Below the pieces are notes generated by a model. The model had not been told where the DNA came from, did not search any database, and saw only the letters and a program-made list of their open reading frames with translations. A DNA stretch of 39,698 bases. It comes from Pseudomonadota bacterium (GTDB lineage: Bacteria > Pseudomonadota > Gammaproteobacteria > Steroidobacterales > Steroidobacteraceae). Of the stretch, positions 15,737-23,737 are shown piece by piece (position 1 is the stretch's first letter; each line of letters begins with the position of its first letter). The stretch covers positions 1 to 39,698 of the forward strand of contig JAPLSF010000289.1 in the NCBI GenBank assembly GCA_026398785.1. The letters run 5' to 3'. The position numbers and the translations under genes are program-made.

Positions 15737-16807
15737 TCAGCGGATCAGCGTATCGGCGAGACCAGTCTCTGCTATGCCGCCGCGCAGCACGTAGACTTCG
15801 AAACCCCGCTCACTCAGGATGTATGCCGCGGCAGAGCTGCGACGGCCGTTGTCACAGACCACGACGTAGCGGATCGCCGGGTCAAGCGTCTTGATCTTCA
15901 GGCGGATGAAGTAGAGCGGCACGTTGAGCGACGGCTCAAAGTGCCAGTGCTCGTACTCGCTCGGCAGGCGCACGTCGAGCCACATGCCGCCCTTCGCGAC
16001 GATCTGCAGGCCCTGCTCGTGGTCGACCCACTGCAGCATCGGCTCGTTGAGCAGGGTGTTGAAGTCGTCCTTGGCGAGGCGCATCAGCACGCCATCGGTC
16101 AGCATCGTGATCGTGGCATTGCGCCTGGCGCCGGAGATGAGGGCTTCCTCACCGAAGGTCTCGCCGATACCCAGTTCCGCGAGCCGGATGCCTTCGCGGT
16201 TGAGTGGCGTCTCGCGGCTGACCGAGCAGCGGCCCGAGACGATCACGTAAAAAAAGTCGCCTTCCTCGCCCTGGCGGATGACCACGTCGCCCGCCGAGTA
16301 ATCCATCCGTTGCAGGCGCATGAATACGGCCTGCAGGTTGGCCGGCGGAATGCGGTGGAAGGCCCGACTCTGCAGGAGCATGGTCATCCAGTCGTCCGAC
16401 GATCCGTTGCCGGCGCCGAGTTCGCCGACTTCGTAGATGCCCGTCTGGTCCCAGGTGATCAGGACGTCGAGCAGGTCGCTGTCGATGGACAGGTAATCGA
16501 TCTTTTCGGAGGCCACCCGCGCCGTGCAGTTGCGGGGCAGGATCGGCGCGAGTGGGTGGTGTGCATCGGTCGTGCCCCCTCGAATCGTGCCGATGATGCG
16601 GCTGTCCGACAGCAGTTCGACCACCCCGCTCACGAGGTAGTACGTCCGCTTCTCAGTGTCGCCTTCCTTGAACAGGACGCGGCCCTGCGCCAGCTCGCGG
16701 ATGACGGTCTTGCGCGCGAGCGCCCGCAGGTTCTCGTTCTTGAGCCCGTCGAGCGGTGAAAACGCACGGAGGACGCTCAGTTCGACGGTGGTCGGATCGC
16801 TGCTCAT
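15737..16807 (-). CDS. Double cyclic-nucleotide-binding-domain protein with C-terminal rhodanese domain
   Basis: The product is 356 residues, predicted cytoplasmic. Residues ~14-115 form a first, divergent cNMP-binding domain (VLFKEGDTEKRTYYLVSG). Residues ~148-255 form a better second one (VIRQGEEGDFFYVIVSG, then FGEEALISGARRNATIT, the phosphate-binding cassette region). Residues ~262-350 form a rhodanese domain (WLDVRLPSEY) with active-site loop CDNGRRSS and catalytic Cys318. No helix-turn-helix is present, so it is not a CRP-type regulator. A TTG 15 bases upstream is an alternative start. It is 31 bases downstream of the FadB-like gene and probably cotranscribed with it. Domain calls are solid; the biological role is unknown. 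Confidence 0.85.
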   Translation of the reverse strand: MSSDPTTVELSVLRAFSPLDGLKNENLRALARKTVIRELAQGRVLFKEGDTEKRTYYLVSGVVELLSDSRIIGTIRGGTTDAHHPLAPILPRNCTARVASEKIDYLSIDSDLLDVLITWDQTGIYEVGELGAGNGSSDDWMTMLLQSRAFHRIPPANLQAVFMRLQRMDYSAGDVVIRQGEEGDFFYVIVSGRCSVSRETPLNREGIRLAELGIGETFGEEALISGARRNATITMLTDGVLMRLAKDDFNTLLNEPMLQWVDHEQGLQIVAKGGMWLDVRLPSEYEHWHFEPSLNVPLYFIRLKIKTLDPAIRYVVVCDNGRRSSAAAYILSERGFEVYVLRGGIAETGLADTLIR

Positions 16808-16838
16808 GAAGACCCGCTGCAAAAGGTGCAGGATGGTA

Positions 16839-18896
16839 TCACGGCGCGCCGGGACCGCCGAAGCCCGACCAGCCCGGATCCGGCCGGAATCGTTCGCCGT
16901 GTTTCACGGCCAGCGCCTCGAGACGTGCCACGACGTCCCCCACGCCCCGCTCACGCGCGTAACGCAACGGCCCGCCACGGAACGGGGCGAAGCCCGACCC
17001 GAAAATCACGCCGGCATCGATGAGGTCTTCGTCTGCCACCACGCCTTCCCGCAGCACTGCCATGGCTTCGTTGACCATGGCCAGCATGAGGCGATCTTCG
17101 AGGTCGTCGGGGGCGCGCACAGAGGGGTCGACCGGCGGCTTCACCGCCTTGCCGTCGCGCCATTCATAGAGGCCCTGGCCCGTCTTCCTGCCGAGCTTGC
17201 CGGCTGCAACCAGCGGCGCCACGGCGTCAGGCGCAGGTCCACCGAAGGCCGCCGACAGGATGCGGCCAACGTGCAGGCACACGTCGAGGCCAACGATGTC
17301 CGCGAGCTCGATGGGGCCCATCGGCATGCCGAATTTCACGGCCACCTCGTCGATCGTGGCAAGTGGCACGCCTGCGCCGGCCGCGAGCATCGCCTCTGTC
17401 ATGTACGGCATCAGCACCCGGTTCACCAGGAAGCCGGGTGCGCTGCGACAAGGCAACGGCAGCTTGTCGATGGCTCGCGTGAAGGCGAGTGCAGCGGCGC
17501 GGGCCTGCGGCTCAGTCGCGGCCGACTCGATGACCTCGACCAGGGGCATCTGCGCGACCGGGTTGAAGAAGTGCAGGCCGACGAGCCGGCCCGGCACAGC
17601 GAGTCGTTCCGAGAGTGGCTCGAGCATCAGGCTCGACGTGTTGGTGGCGAGGAGTGCGCCGGACTTCAACCGGGGCTCGATGCGTGCGTACAGCTCGCGC
17701 TTCGCCTCGGCATCCTCGTAGATGGCCTCGATCACCACATCGGCGCGATCGACGCCGAGGCCGGCCACGTCCGCCTGCAGCCGCGCAAGCTGCTCGGCGG
17801 CTCTGCCGGGAACGCGACTGCGCTGCTCGAAGAAAGCTCGCGCACGATCGAGCGCGGGCTGCACGAACTCAGCGCCGCGGTCCTGCAGCGTCACGGTGAA
17901 GCCGCGCAGCGCACACCACGCGGCGATGTCGCCGCCCATGACGCCTGCGCCGACGACGTGCACATGGCCGCCCGTTGGCAGTTCCTTGCCGCCCAATGCC
18001 TTAAGCCTTTCCTGCAGGAAGAACACGCGCACCAAGTTGCGTGACGTGGACGTACAGACGAGCCGTGCGACCGATTGGGCTTCGGCTTCGTAACCCGTGC
18101 GCGGACTCGCGCCGTGGCGGCGCCAGAGATCCACGATCGCATACGGCGCGGGGTAGTGTTCCTTGCGCGCCCGCCGGCGAACTTGGCTCTCGATCTTGCC
18201 GGCGACGAAACCGCGCACGAGCGGCAGGTTCAGCACGCGCTGACTCAACGGCGCCTTGCGCCGCGGGCGTGGGTGCAGCGCCAGCACTTTCGCAGCGTCA
18301 CGCAACTGTCCTGCCGGAACGATCTCGTCGACCAGTCCCGCCTGCAGCGCCTTGTCCGGGCGCAGGTTCTTGCCCGTGAGCATCAAGTCCATCGCCGTCG
18401 CAACACCCACCAGCTGCACGGCGCGCACGGTGCCGCCGAAACCAGGATGAATGCCGAGCATGACTTCCGGCAGGCCCAGCGTGACCTTGGGATCGTCGGC
18501 ACAGACGCGGTGACGGCAGGCCATGGCGAGTTCGAGCCCGCCGCCGAGGCAGTAGCCGTTGATCGCAGCCACGGTCGGGAAGGGCAGGTCTTCGAGCCGC
18601 TGCAGCACGCCGTGCGCCGCGCGGATCGCTGGCACCGCTGCAGACGGCTCGCGCACCTGGCCGAACTCGGACACGTCGGCACCCGCGATGAAGCCGCTCT
18701 TGCCGGAACGGATGACCAGGCCGGCCGGTCGCTGCTGCTCGGTCTCGCGCAGGCGCTCGTCGAGTTCTTCCATCGCGGCGCGCGAGAGCGAGTTGGCACT
18801 GGCGCCGGGTTTGTCGAAGGTGAGCCAGGCGACGCGATCCGCATCGATCTCGAGCGTCCACTGGCGTGCTGTCGATGCAGTCGCGGAGTTGTTCAT
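16839..18896 (-). CDS. FadB/FadJ-type bifunctional enoyl-CoA hydratase / 3-hydroxyacyl-CoA dehydrogenase
   Basis: Catalyses two successive steps of fatty-acid beta-oxidation. The product is 685 residues. The N-terminal crotonase domain has the oxyanion-hole segment GFIAGADVSEF and both catalytic glutamates, Glu122 (CLGGGLELA) and Glu144 (LPEVMLGIHPGFGG). The NAD-binding domain starts with VVGAGVMGG (314-322), and the dehydrogenase His is His442 in LHFFNPVAQMPL. The C-terminal domain follows (PGFLVNRVLMPYM; GPIELADIVGLDV). The ATG at 18896 has GGAGGA a few bases upstream. No thiolase (fadA) gene is adjacent, so it may be FadJ-like. Lies between an EEP-family gene and the cNMP/rhodanese gene. 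Confidence 0.92.
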   Translation of the reverse strand: MNNSATASTARQWTLEIDADRVAWLTFDKPGASANSLSRAAMEELDERLRETEQQRPAGLVIRSGKSGFIAGADVSEFGQVREPSAAVPAIRAAHGVLQRLEDLPFPTVAAINGYCLGGGLELAMACRHRVCADDPKVTLGLPEVMLGIHPGFGGTVRAVQLVGVATAMDLMLTGKNLRPDKALQAGLVDEIVPAGQLRDAAKVLALHPRPRRKAPLSQRVLNLPLVRGFVAGKIESQVRRRARKEHYPAPYAIVDLWRRHGASPRTGYEAEAQSVARLVCTSTSRNLVRVFFLQERLKALGGKELPTGGHVHVVGAGVMGGDIAAWCALRGFTVTLQDRGAEFVQPALDRARAFFEQRSRVPGRAAEQLARLQADVAGLGVDRADVVIEAIYEDAEAKRELYARIEPRLKSGALLATNTSSLMLEPLSERLAVPGRLVGLHFFNPVAQMPLVEVIESAATEPQARAAALAFTRAIDKLPLPCRSAPGFLVNRVLMPYMTEAMLAAGAGVPLATIDEVAVKFGMPMGPIELADIVGLDVCLHVGRILSAAFGGPAPDAVAPLVAAGKLGRKTGQGLYEWRDGKAVKPPVDPSVRAPDDLEDRLMLAMVNEAMAVLREGVVADEDLIDAGVIFGSGFAPFRGGPLRYARERGVGDVVARLEALAVKHGERFRPDPGWSGFGGPGAP

Positions 18897-18925
18897 CAAT
18901 CCTCCATGAACCACGCGGACCGAGG

Positions 18926-19663
18926 TCAGCCCGTGATGTGGAAATCGCAGACCAGCGGTCGGTGGTCGGAAAACGTGACTTCGGGGATCACGAACGAGTC
19001 GATCTCGATGCCCTTCGAATACAGGATGAAGTCGAGTTCCATGCGTGGCTTGCGCGCGGGATACGACGGCAGTCCCGCGACGTTGGCGCTGTGCAGTCCG
19101 CTCGCTTCCATGAACAGCGACATCTCATGCTCGCCCCAGAACGTATTGAAGTCGCCTGCGACGATCACCGGCTTGGCCGAGCGCTTCACGAGTTCGAACA
19201 CCTGGCGCAGCTGTGCGTGCCGGTGCCGGAACTTGACCGAGAGATGGACCAGGAAGACGCAGACATCGTCGAGTTCGAGTTCGATGATCAGGCGCTTGAT
19301 GCCGGTGTCGAAGTAGTGGAAACGCTCCCCCTCGACGCGTGGCGCCGCCAGGAAGGCGTTGGACTGCTTGTTCAGGATCGGCACGAACGTGTTGAACGAG
19401 TTCGTGCCGTACTTGCACTGGTAGATCGAGTAATGCCCGAGTGAGTCGGCGATGACTTCGGCCTGGTTGACCTTGCCGGTGCGGATCGAACCGGTGTCGA
19501 CCTCGATCAGCCCGACGATGTCCGGGTCCTGCCCTTTGATGAAGCGGGTGATGCCGGCCAGCACGCGTTTATCGCTGCGGAGGTAGCCGGCGCCCGGGAT
19601 CGGAAGGTGGAAAGCGGCGCCGGTGCCCGTGGCGTAACGGATGTTGTAGAGCAGAAAGCGCAT
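18926..19663 (-). CDS. Endonuclease/exonuclease/phosphatase-family protein
   Basis: The product is 245 residues with the complete EEP (DNase I-like) fold: FLLYNIRYATG at the N-terminus, the metal-binding Glu54 in GLIEVD, FLVHLSVKFRHRHAQ, VIVAGDFNTFWGE, and the C-terminal FSDHRPLVCDF. The catalytic Asp/His set is therefore intact. There is no signal peptide. Family members range from DNA-repair nucleases to lipid and sugar phosphatases, and the sequence does not decide which. It precedes the FadB-like gene by 29 bases on the same strand and may head that three-gene unit. Confidence 0.85.
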   Translation of the reverse strand: MRFLLYNIRYATGTGAAFHLPIPGAGYLRSDKRVLAGITRFIKGQDPDIVGLIEVDTGSIRTGKVNQAEVIADSLGHYSIYQCKYGTNSFNTFVPILNKQSNAFLAAPRVEGERFHYFDTGIKRLIIELELDDVCVFLVHLSVKFRHRHAQLRQVFELVKRSAKPVIVAGDFNTFWGEHEMSLFMEASGLHSANVAGLPSYPARKPRMELDFILYSKGIEIDSFVIPEVTFSDHRPLVCDFHITG

Positions 19664-19764
19664 CAGACCTCAATTCTACGGGGTCTGGATGCTGATCCGG
19701 AACCGAATGCGCTAGGCTAGACTATTGAGGTTCGCCCGGTAGCAAGGATGTCGACGGAGGCTCC

Positions 19765-20226
19765 GTGAGCAGCATCACCCAGAAGAACCCGGTCCGGCTG
19801 TTTGTCTGCCACGTATGGGTGGAGGACGAGGATTACCACCGGATCTTCGAATACGTCGAAAGCAGCCCCAACTTTTACTATCGCAACACCAGTGCGCCGG
19901 ACGCACGTCCGTCAGGCGACAAGGAGGCGTTGCGCGATTCGTTGCGCAAGCAGATCGTCGAGGCTGAGGTGGTAATCGTGCCGGCTGCGCTTTACCGCAG
20001 GAACATGGACTGGGTCGAGTTCCAGATGCACTGCGCCAAGGCCTTCGACAAGCCGCTCATCGTGCTGGAGCCGTTCGGCGGCACGGACACGATTGCCCCT
20101 GCGGTGCAGGAACTGGCGGACGACGTAGTGCCCTGGGATCAGCGCCAGCTGATCGATGCGATCAAGCGGCAGGCGCGTCACGAAGAAACGACTCGTTTCG
20201 ACGTGATCGAATTCAAGCTCGACTGA
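19765..20226 (+). CDS. TIR-like (DUF1863/MTH538, ThsB-type) domain protein
   Basis: The product is 153 residues and consists of essentially one TIR-like flavodoxin fold. Segments in order: RLFVCHVWVEDEDYHRIFEYV (strand A and helix), SPNFYYRNTSAPDA, RDSLRKQIVEAEVVIVPAALY, MDWVEFQMHCAKAFDKPLIVLEPFG, and a VVPWDQRQLIDAI tail. This order matches the DUF1863 family that includes Thoeris ThsB. Where those proteins have Glu after W-x3 (WxxxEI), this one has Gln (WVEFQM). The GTG start at 19765 has GGAGG six bases upstream. No ThsA-like gene is nearby, so a Thoeris assignment is not supported. Function unknown. Confidence 0.8.
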   Translation: MSSITQKNPVRLFVCHVWVEDEDYHRIFEYVESSPNFYYRNTSAPDARPSGDKEALRDSLRKQIVEAEVVIVPAALYRRNMDWVEFQMHCAKAFDKPLIVLEPFGGTDTIAPAVQELADDVVPWDQRQLIDAIKRQARHEETTRFDVIEFKLD

Positions 20227-20605
20227 GGAAGGCCGGGACTTCGAACAGATCGTCGGTGAGTGTGTCGTCGTCGTTCGCGACGATACGCAGGCGTGGCGCG
20301 GTTTCGCTTTCATTCAGCGCCGACAGCACCGCGAACATTTCCAGAATTGCAGCTGCGTGTTCCGCTGCGTCCTTTTCGGACATCTTGCGCGCGGAGGCTT
20401 CGGGAGCAGTCATGCCACCCGCGGCAGGCGCTTCATGCATCGAAGTCCTGAGCGTAGCGAAGCGGTCGCGGACAGCTTCGGGCAGGTCCTCCTCTCGCAG
20501 CGAAGCAAGGTGGCGCCGGTAGGCATCGACCAGTCGCTGCTTCACTGCGCCCGTGCCAACGAGCACCTGCAGCGCCGCGTGAAAGTCGTCCGAATGTGCC
20601 GTCAT
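20213..20605 (-). CDS. Hypothetical helical protein
   Basis: The product is 130 residues, not recognised. It is hydrophilic and predicted mostly alpha-helical: an N-terminal DDFHAALQVLVGTGAVKQRLVDAYRRH stretch (about 6-32), a middle EKDAAEHAAAILEMFAVLSAL helix, and an acidic end (ANDDDTLTDDLFEVP). No signal peptide, membrane segment or catalytic motif is seen. Codon and base usage resemble neighbours, supporting a real gene. Its 3' end overlaps that of the TIR-like gene by 14 bases on the opposite strand. ATG start at 20605. Confidence 0.65.
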   Translation of the reverse strand: MTAHSDDFHAALQVLVGTGAVKQRLVDAYRRHLASLREEDLPEAVRDRFATLRTSMHEAPAAGGMTAPEASARKMSEKDAAEHAAAILEMFAVLSALNESETAPRLRIVANDDDTLTDDLFEVPAFLSRA

Positions 20606-20798
20606 CGCAGGCCCCTGGCAGGTAAAACTGTTATTTTTCAGACTCTTGGAGCTGACTCTTAATCTTTGGTCTACAAATCGGTGTGATATGTAAAAACCGT
20701 GGAGAATCAGCCGTCTACAGCCTGAATATACGCCAACGTATTAGATCCGCAACAGTGAAAAGCCTAGCAGCCTGCATGCAGCGAAAGTGCCGTGCAGT
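20606..20798. other. AT-rich intergenic region between hypothetical gene and ggt
   Basis: No gene is seen in these 193 bases, which are clearly richer in A+T than the surroundings. They should hold the promoter of the minus-strand gene starting at 20605 and the 3' end of the ggt transcript. A small inverted repeat ATACG-CCAA-CGTAT lies at 20728-20741. No GC stem followed by a T run (intrinsic terminator) is evident. Confidence 0.5.
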
Positions 20799-22496
20799 TC
20801 ACGGTATTGAGCGCACCTCGCCGCGGCCACGCGGGTCGGACGCGGCATCCCAGCCTGCCTGGGTGCGAACGATGAGCTGCACGTCCCCCAGCGGCCATTC
20901 GTGCGGTTCCACCTTATAACCGCGCTGACGCAGGGCCTCCAGGGTGACTGGTGGGAACGCGCCGTCATAGGTCAATAGATTGACCGGCATGCCCTGGTGA
21001 TGGAACCGCGGTTCAGACACGGCCTGCTGCGCAGTCATGCGGAAGTCGACGACGTCGACCAGAACCTGGAATACGCCGGTGATGATCGTCGAGCCACCCA
21101 TCGAGCCCACGACCAGCGTGACCCGGCCGTCGCGGTCGAGCAGCATCGTCGGCGACATCGAAGACAACATGCGTTTGCCGGGCTGGATCGCGTTCGCGTC
21201 GCCGCCGAGCAGTCCGTACGCGTTCGGCACGCCTGCCTTGGCACTGAAGTCGTCCATCTCGTTGTTGAGCAGAAAGCCTGCGCCGGCAACGACCACGCCG
21301 CTGCCGAAATCCGAGTTCAATGTGTAGGTGTTGGCGACGGCGTTGCCCCAGCGATCGACGATCGAAAAGTGCGTGGTGTGGCGAGGTTCGGCCAGCCCTG
21401 GTCCGACGCTCTGCGCGGGCGAAATCGCGCTGGGGTTCACGCCTGCCGCGCGCTCGCGGAGGTACGTCGGCTCCACCAGCTGGGCGATCGGCACGTCGAC
21501 GAAATCGGCGTCGCCCGCGTATTCCGCGCGGTCGGCATAAACGCGCTTGGCGATTTCGGCTACGAGGTGCACGTATTGCGGTGAGTTGTGCGCCACGCCC
21601 GCGAAGTCGTCGGCTCGCGCATCTTTCATCCCCAGAAACTGCAGCAAGGCGAAGCCGCCCGAACTGGGCGGCGGCGACGAGAGCAGGGTCAGGTCGCGCC
21701 AGGTGCTGCGCAGCGGTGCGCGCCAGACGGCATGGTACGTACGCAGGTCCTGTGGCGTTATCAACCCGCCCCCGCGCTGCATTTCGCGCACGATCAGGTC
21801 GGCCGTCTCGCCTTCGTAAAAGCCGGCAGGGCCTGAGCTCTGAATGCGCTCCAGGGTTGCGGCGAGTTCTGGCTGCCGGAACGTTGCGCCGCTGCGCAGT
21901 CCGCCGAAATACCGTGCAAAGTTGGTGCGCTCGAAGCGCGGCTGTTCGGCCATGGCCCGCTCAGCCAGCAGGGGTGGTACCTGGAACCCGCGTTGCGCCA
22001 GTTGCACGGCGGGCTCGATCACGTCGCGCCATGGCAGCTTGCCGTAACGCTGATGCGCTTCCCAGAGCCCCGCCACGGTGCCGGGCACACCGACGGCGCG
22101 GTGTCCCGTCAGGCTCATGCCTTCGATCACCTCACCGCTGGCGTCGAGGTACATGTCGCGCGTCGCGGCCGCGGGCGCCGTCTCGCGGTAGTCGAGGAAC
22201 TGCGCGGCGCCATCGACATAGGTCAGCATGAAGCCGCCTCCGCCAAGGTTGCCGGCTTCCGGGTAGGTCACGGCCAGTACCAGGGCTCCTGCCACGGCTG
22301 CGTCCACGGCATTGCCCCCGGCTGCAAGGATGCGCGCAGCGACGTCGGCGCTGAACGAGTCAGGCATCGCAACGGTGCCGCCCGCACCGACCGACTCGAC
22401 CCTCGGCGCCGTTGCTGGTGGCTGCGTGGGGTTGACCGCGCAAGCGGACAGCAGGGCGACGAAGCCGAGCAAGAGGCGGCGACGAATCGGGTGCAT
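20799..22496 (-). CDS. ggt: Gamma-glutamyltransferase, lipoprotein type
   Basis: Hydrolyses or transfers the gamma-glutamyl group of glutathione and related peptides. The product is 565 residues. A lipoprotein signal ends at LLSAC (Cys19), so it should be membrane-anchored in the periplasm rather than soluble as E. coli Ggt. The autoprocessing site is intact: the small subunit would begin at Thr374 of HTTHFSIVD, the catalytic nucleophile, followed by NAVANTYTLN. GNLGGGGFML, SMSPTMLLD and VVGSMGGSTIITGV are other conserved elements. Processing would give subunits of about 355 and 192 residues. Confidence 0.94.
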   Translation of the reverse strand: MHPIRRRLLLGFVALLSACAVNPTQPPATAPRVESVGAGGTVAMPDSFSADVAARILAAGGNAVDAAVAGALVLAVTYPEAGNLGGGGFMLTYVDGAAQFLDYRETAPAAATRDMYLDASGEVIEGMSLTGHRAVGVPGTVAGLWEAHQRYGKLPWRDVIEPAVQLAQRGFQVPPLLAERAMAEQPRFERTNFARYFGGLRSGATFRQPELAATLERIQSSGPAGFYEGETADLIVREMQRGGGLITPQDLRTYHAVWRAPLRSTWRDLTLLSSPPPSSGGFALLQFLGMKDARADDFAGVAHNSPQYVHLVAEIAKRVYADRAEYAGDADFVDVPIAQLVEPTYLRERAAGVNPSAISPAQSVGPGLAEPRHTTHFSIVDRWGNAVANTYTLNSDFGSGVVVAGAGFLLNNEMDDFSAKAGVPNAYGLLGGDANAIQPGKRMLSSMSPTMLLDRDGRVTLVVGSMGGSTIITGVFQVLVDVVDFRMTAQQAVSEPRFHHQGMPVNLLTYDGAFPPVTLEALRQRGYKVEPHEWPLGDVQLIVRTQAGWDAASDPRGRGEVRSIP

Positions 22497-22585
22497 ACGG
22501 AATCCATCAGGACGGGCAGAAGTGAAATCCTAACGCAGCTGCGGCGGCCAGTGCCGACGCTGCAGGTGTCGGCCGCCCGCATGTC

Positions 22586-22591
22586 TATAAT
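22586..22591 (+). promoter_or_regulatory. Putative -10 element for the alcohol dehydrogenase gene
   Basis: A perfect TATAAT lies 80 bases upstream of the ATG at 22671, in the divergent gap with ggt. The -35 position is not convincing. Inference from sequence. Confidence 0.35.
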
Positions 22592-22670
22592 CGGGAAAAA
22601 TGGACACGATCCAACGCTCGATCCCGGAGTACCCGGGTCGAGCCCCGCTCACTCCCCGCAGGACCAAGAA

Positions 22671-23735
22671 ATGACGAACGCTGCCGCTGGATCGACCCCT
22701 TGCCGTGGTTACGCCGCGGCCGACGCCAGGAGTCCGCTCGCCCCGTACGCGTTCACGCGCCGGGCGCTGCGGGCCAACGACGTGCGCATCGACATACGCT
22801 ACTGCGGCGTCTGCCACTCGGACTTGCACCAGGCACGCAACGACTGGCGCAACACGGTGTATCCCTGCATCCCCGGTCACGAAATCGTCGGGCAGGTCGC
22901 TGCCGTCGGGCCGTCGGTGAAGCGCTACAAGGCGGGCGACTGGGTAGCGGTTGGCTGCCTGGTCGACAGCTGCAAGGAATGCAGCGAATGCAATGCGGGC
23001 CGTGAAGTGTTCTGCCAGAAGGGCCCCACGCTCACGTACAACGGCAAGGATCGCCAGACGGCCGAAATCACGTTCGGCGGCTATTCGTCGCACATCGTCG
23101 TGCGCGAAGAATTCGTGCTGCGCATGCCCGACGGCCTCGACCCCGCGCGTGCGGCGCCGCTGCTCTGCGCGGGCATCACCACCTATTCACCGCTCAGGCA
23201 CTGGCAGGTGGGTCCGGGCTCGAAGGTCGCAGTGGCGGGTCTCGGTGGGCTGGGTCACATGGGCGTGAAACTTGCCAATGCCATGGGTGCCGAAGTGACG
23301 GTGCTCACGCGTTCGGCAGCCAAGGCGAACGAGGCGAAGGCGCTTGGCGCGCACCACGTGCTGCTTGCGTCAGACCCCGACGCGATGAAGCGTGCGATCG
23401 GCACGTTCGATTTCGTCCTCGACACGATTCCCGTCGTGCACGAACTCGATCCGTACCTGCGGCTGGTCCGCACCCACGGCGCACTGGTGCTGGTCGGCGT
23501 CATCGACACGATCCCGTCTTTCAGCAGCCGCCTCGTCATCGGCGGCCGCAAGACGCTCTCCGGTTCGGCCATCGGCGGCATCGCCGAGACGCAGGAACTG
23601 CTCGATTTCTGCGCGCAGAAGGGCATCGTCGCCGAGTGCGAGATGACCACGATGCCGCAGATCAACGCAGCTTTCGAGCGCATGGAGCAGGGTGACGTCC
23701 GTTACCGTTTCGTCGTCGATATGCAGACGCTGTAA
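22671..23735 (+). CDS. Zinc-dependent NAD(P) alcohol dehydrogenase, YahK/cinnamyl-alcohol-dehydrogenase group
   Basis: Medium-chain zinc alcohol/aldehyde oxidoreductase of 354 residues. Catalytic zinc ligands Cys45 (YCGVCHSDLH), His70 with Glu71 (PGHEIVG) and Cys166 (LLCAGITTY) are present. Structural zinc cysteines are 101, 104, 107 and 115 (CKECSECNAGREVFC). The cofactor loop is GLGGLGHMG (190-198), and the following TRSAAKANEA segment is typical of NADPH-preferring YahK-type enzymes, which reduce a broad range of aldehydes. The frame is open far upstream, but family homology begins at the ATG at 22671, after AGGA. The next gene starts two bases after its stop. Confidence 0.92.
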   Translation: MTNAAAGSTPCRGYAAADARSPLAPYAFTRRALRANDVRIDIRYCGVCHSDLHQARNDWRNTVYPCIPGHEIVGQVAAVGPSVKRYKAGDWVAVGCLVDSCKECSECNAGREVFCQKGPTLTYNGKDRQTAEITFGGYSSHIVVREEFVLRMPDGLDPARAAPLLCAGITTYSPLRHWQVGPGSKVAVAGLGGLGHMGVKLANAMGAEVTVLTRSAAKANEAKALGAHHVLLASDPDAMKRAIGTFDFVLDTIPVVHELDPYLRLVRTHGALVLVGVIDTIPSFSSRLVIGGRKTLSGSAIGGIAETQELLDFCAQKGIVAECEMTTMPQINAAFERMEQGDVRYRFVVDMQTL

Positions 23736-23737
23736 CC

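Noticed and set aside
19765-20226. Thoeris defence system
   Set aside because: Only a ThsB-like protein is present; no ThsA-type NADase/effector gene nearby and the catalytic Glu is replaced.
20728-20741. ATACG-CCAA-CGTAT as a terminator for ggt
   Set aside because: Stem is only five base pairs, AT-containing, and not followed by a T-run.
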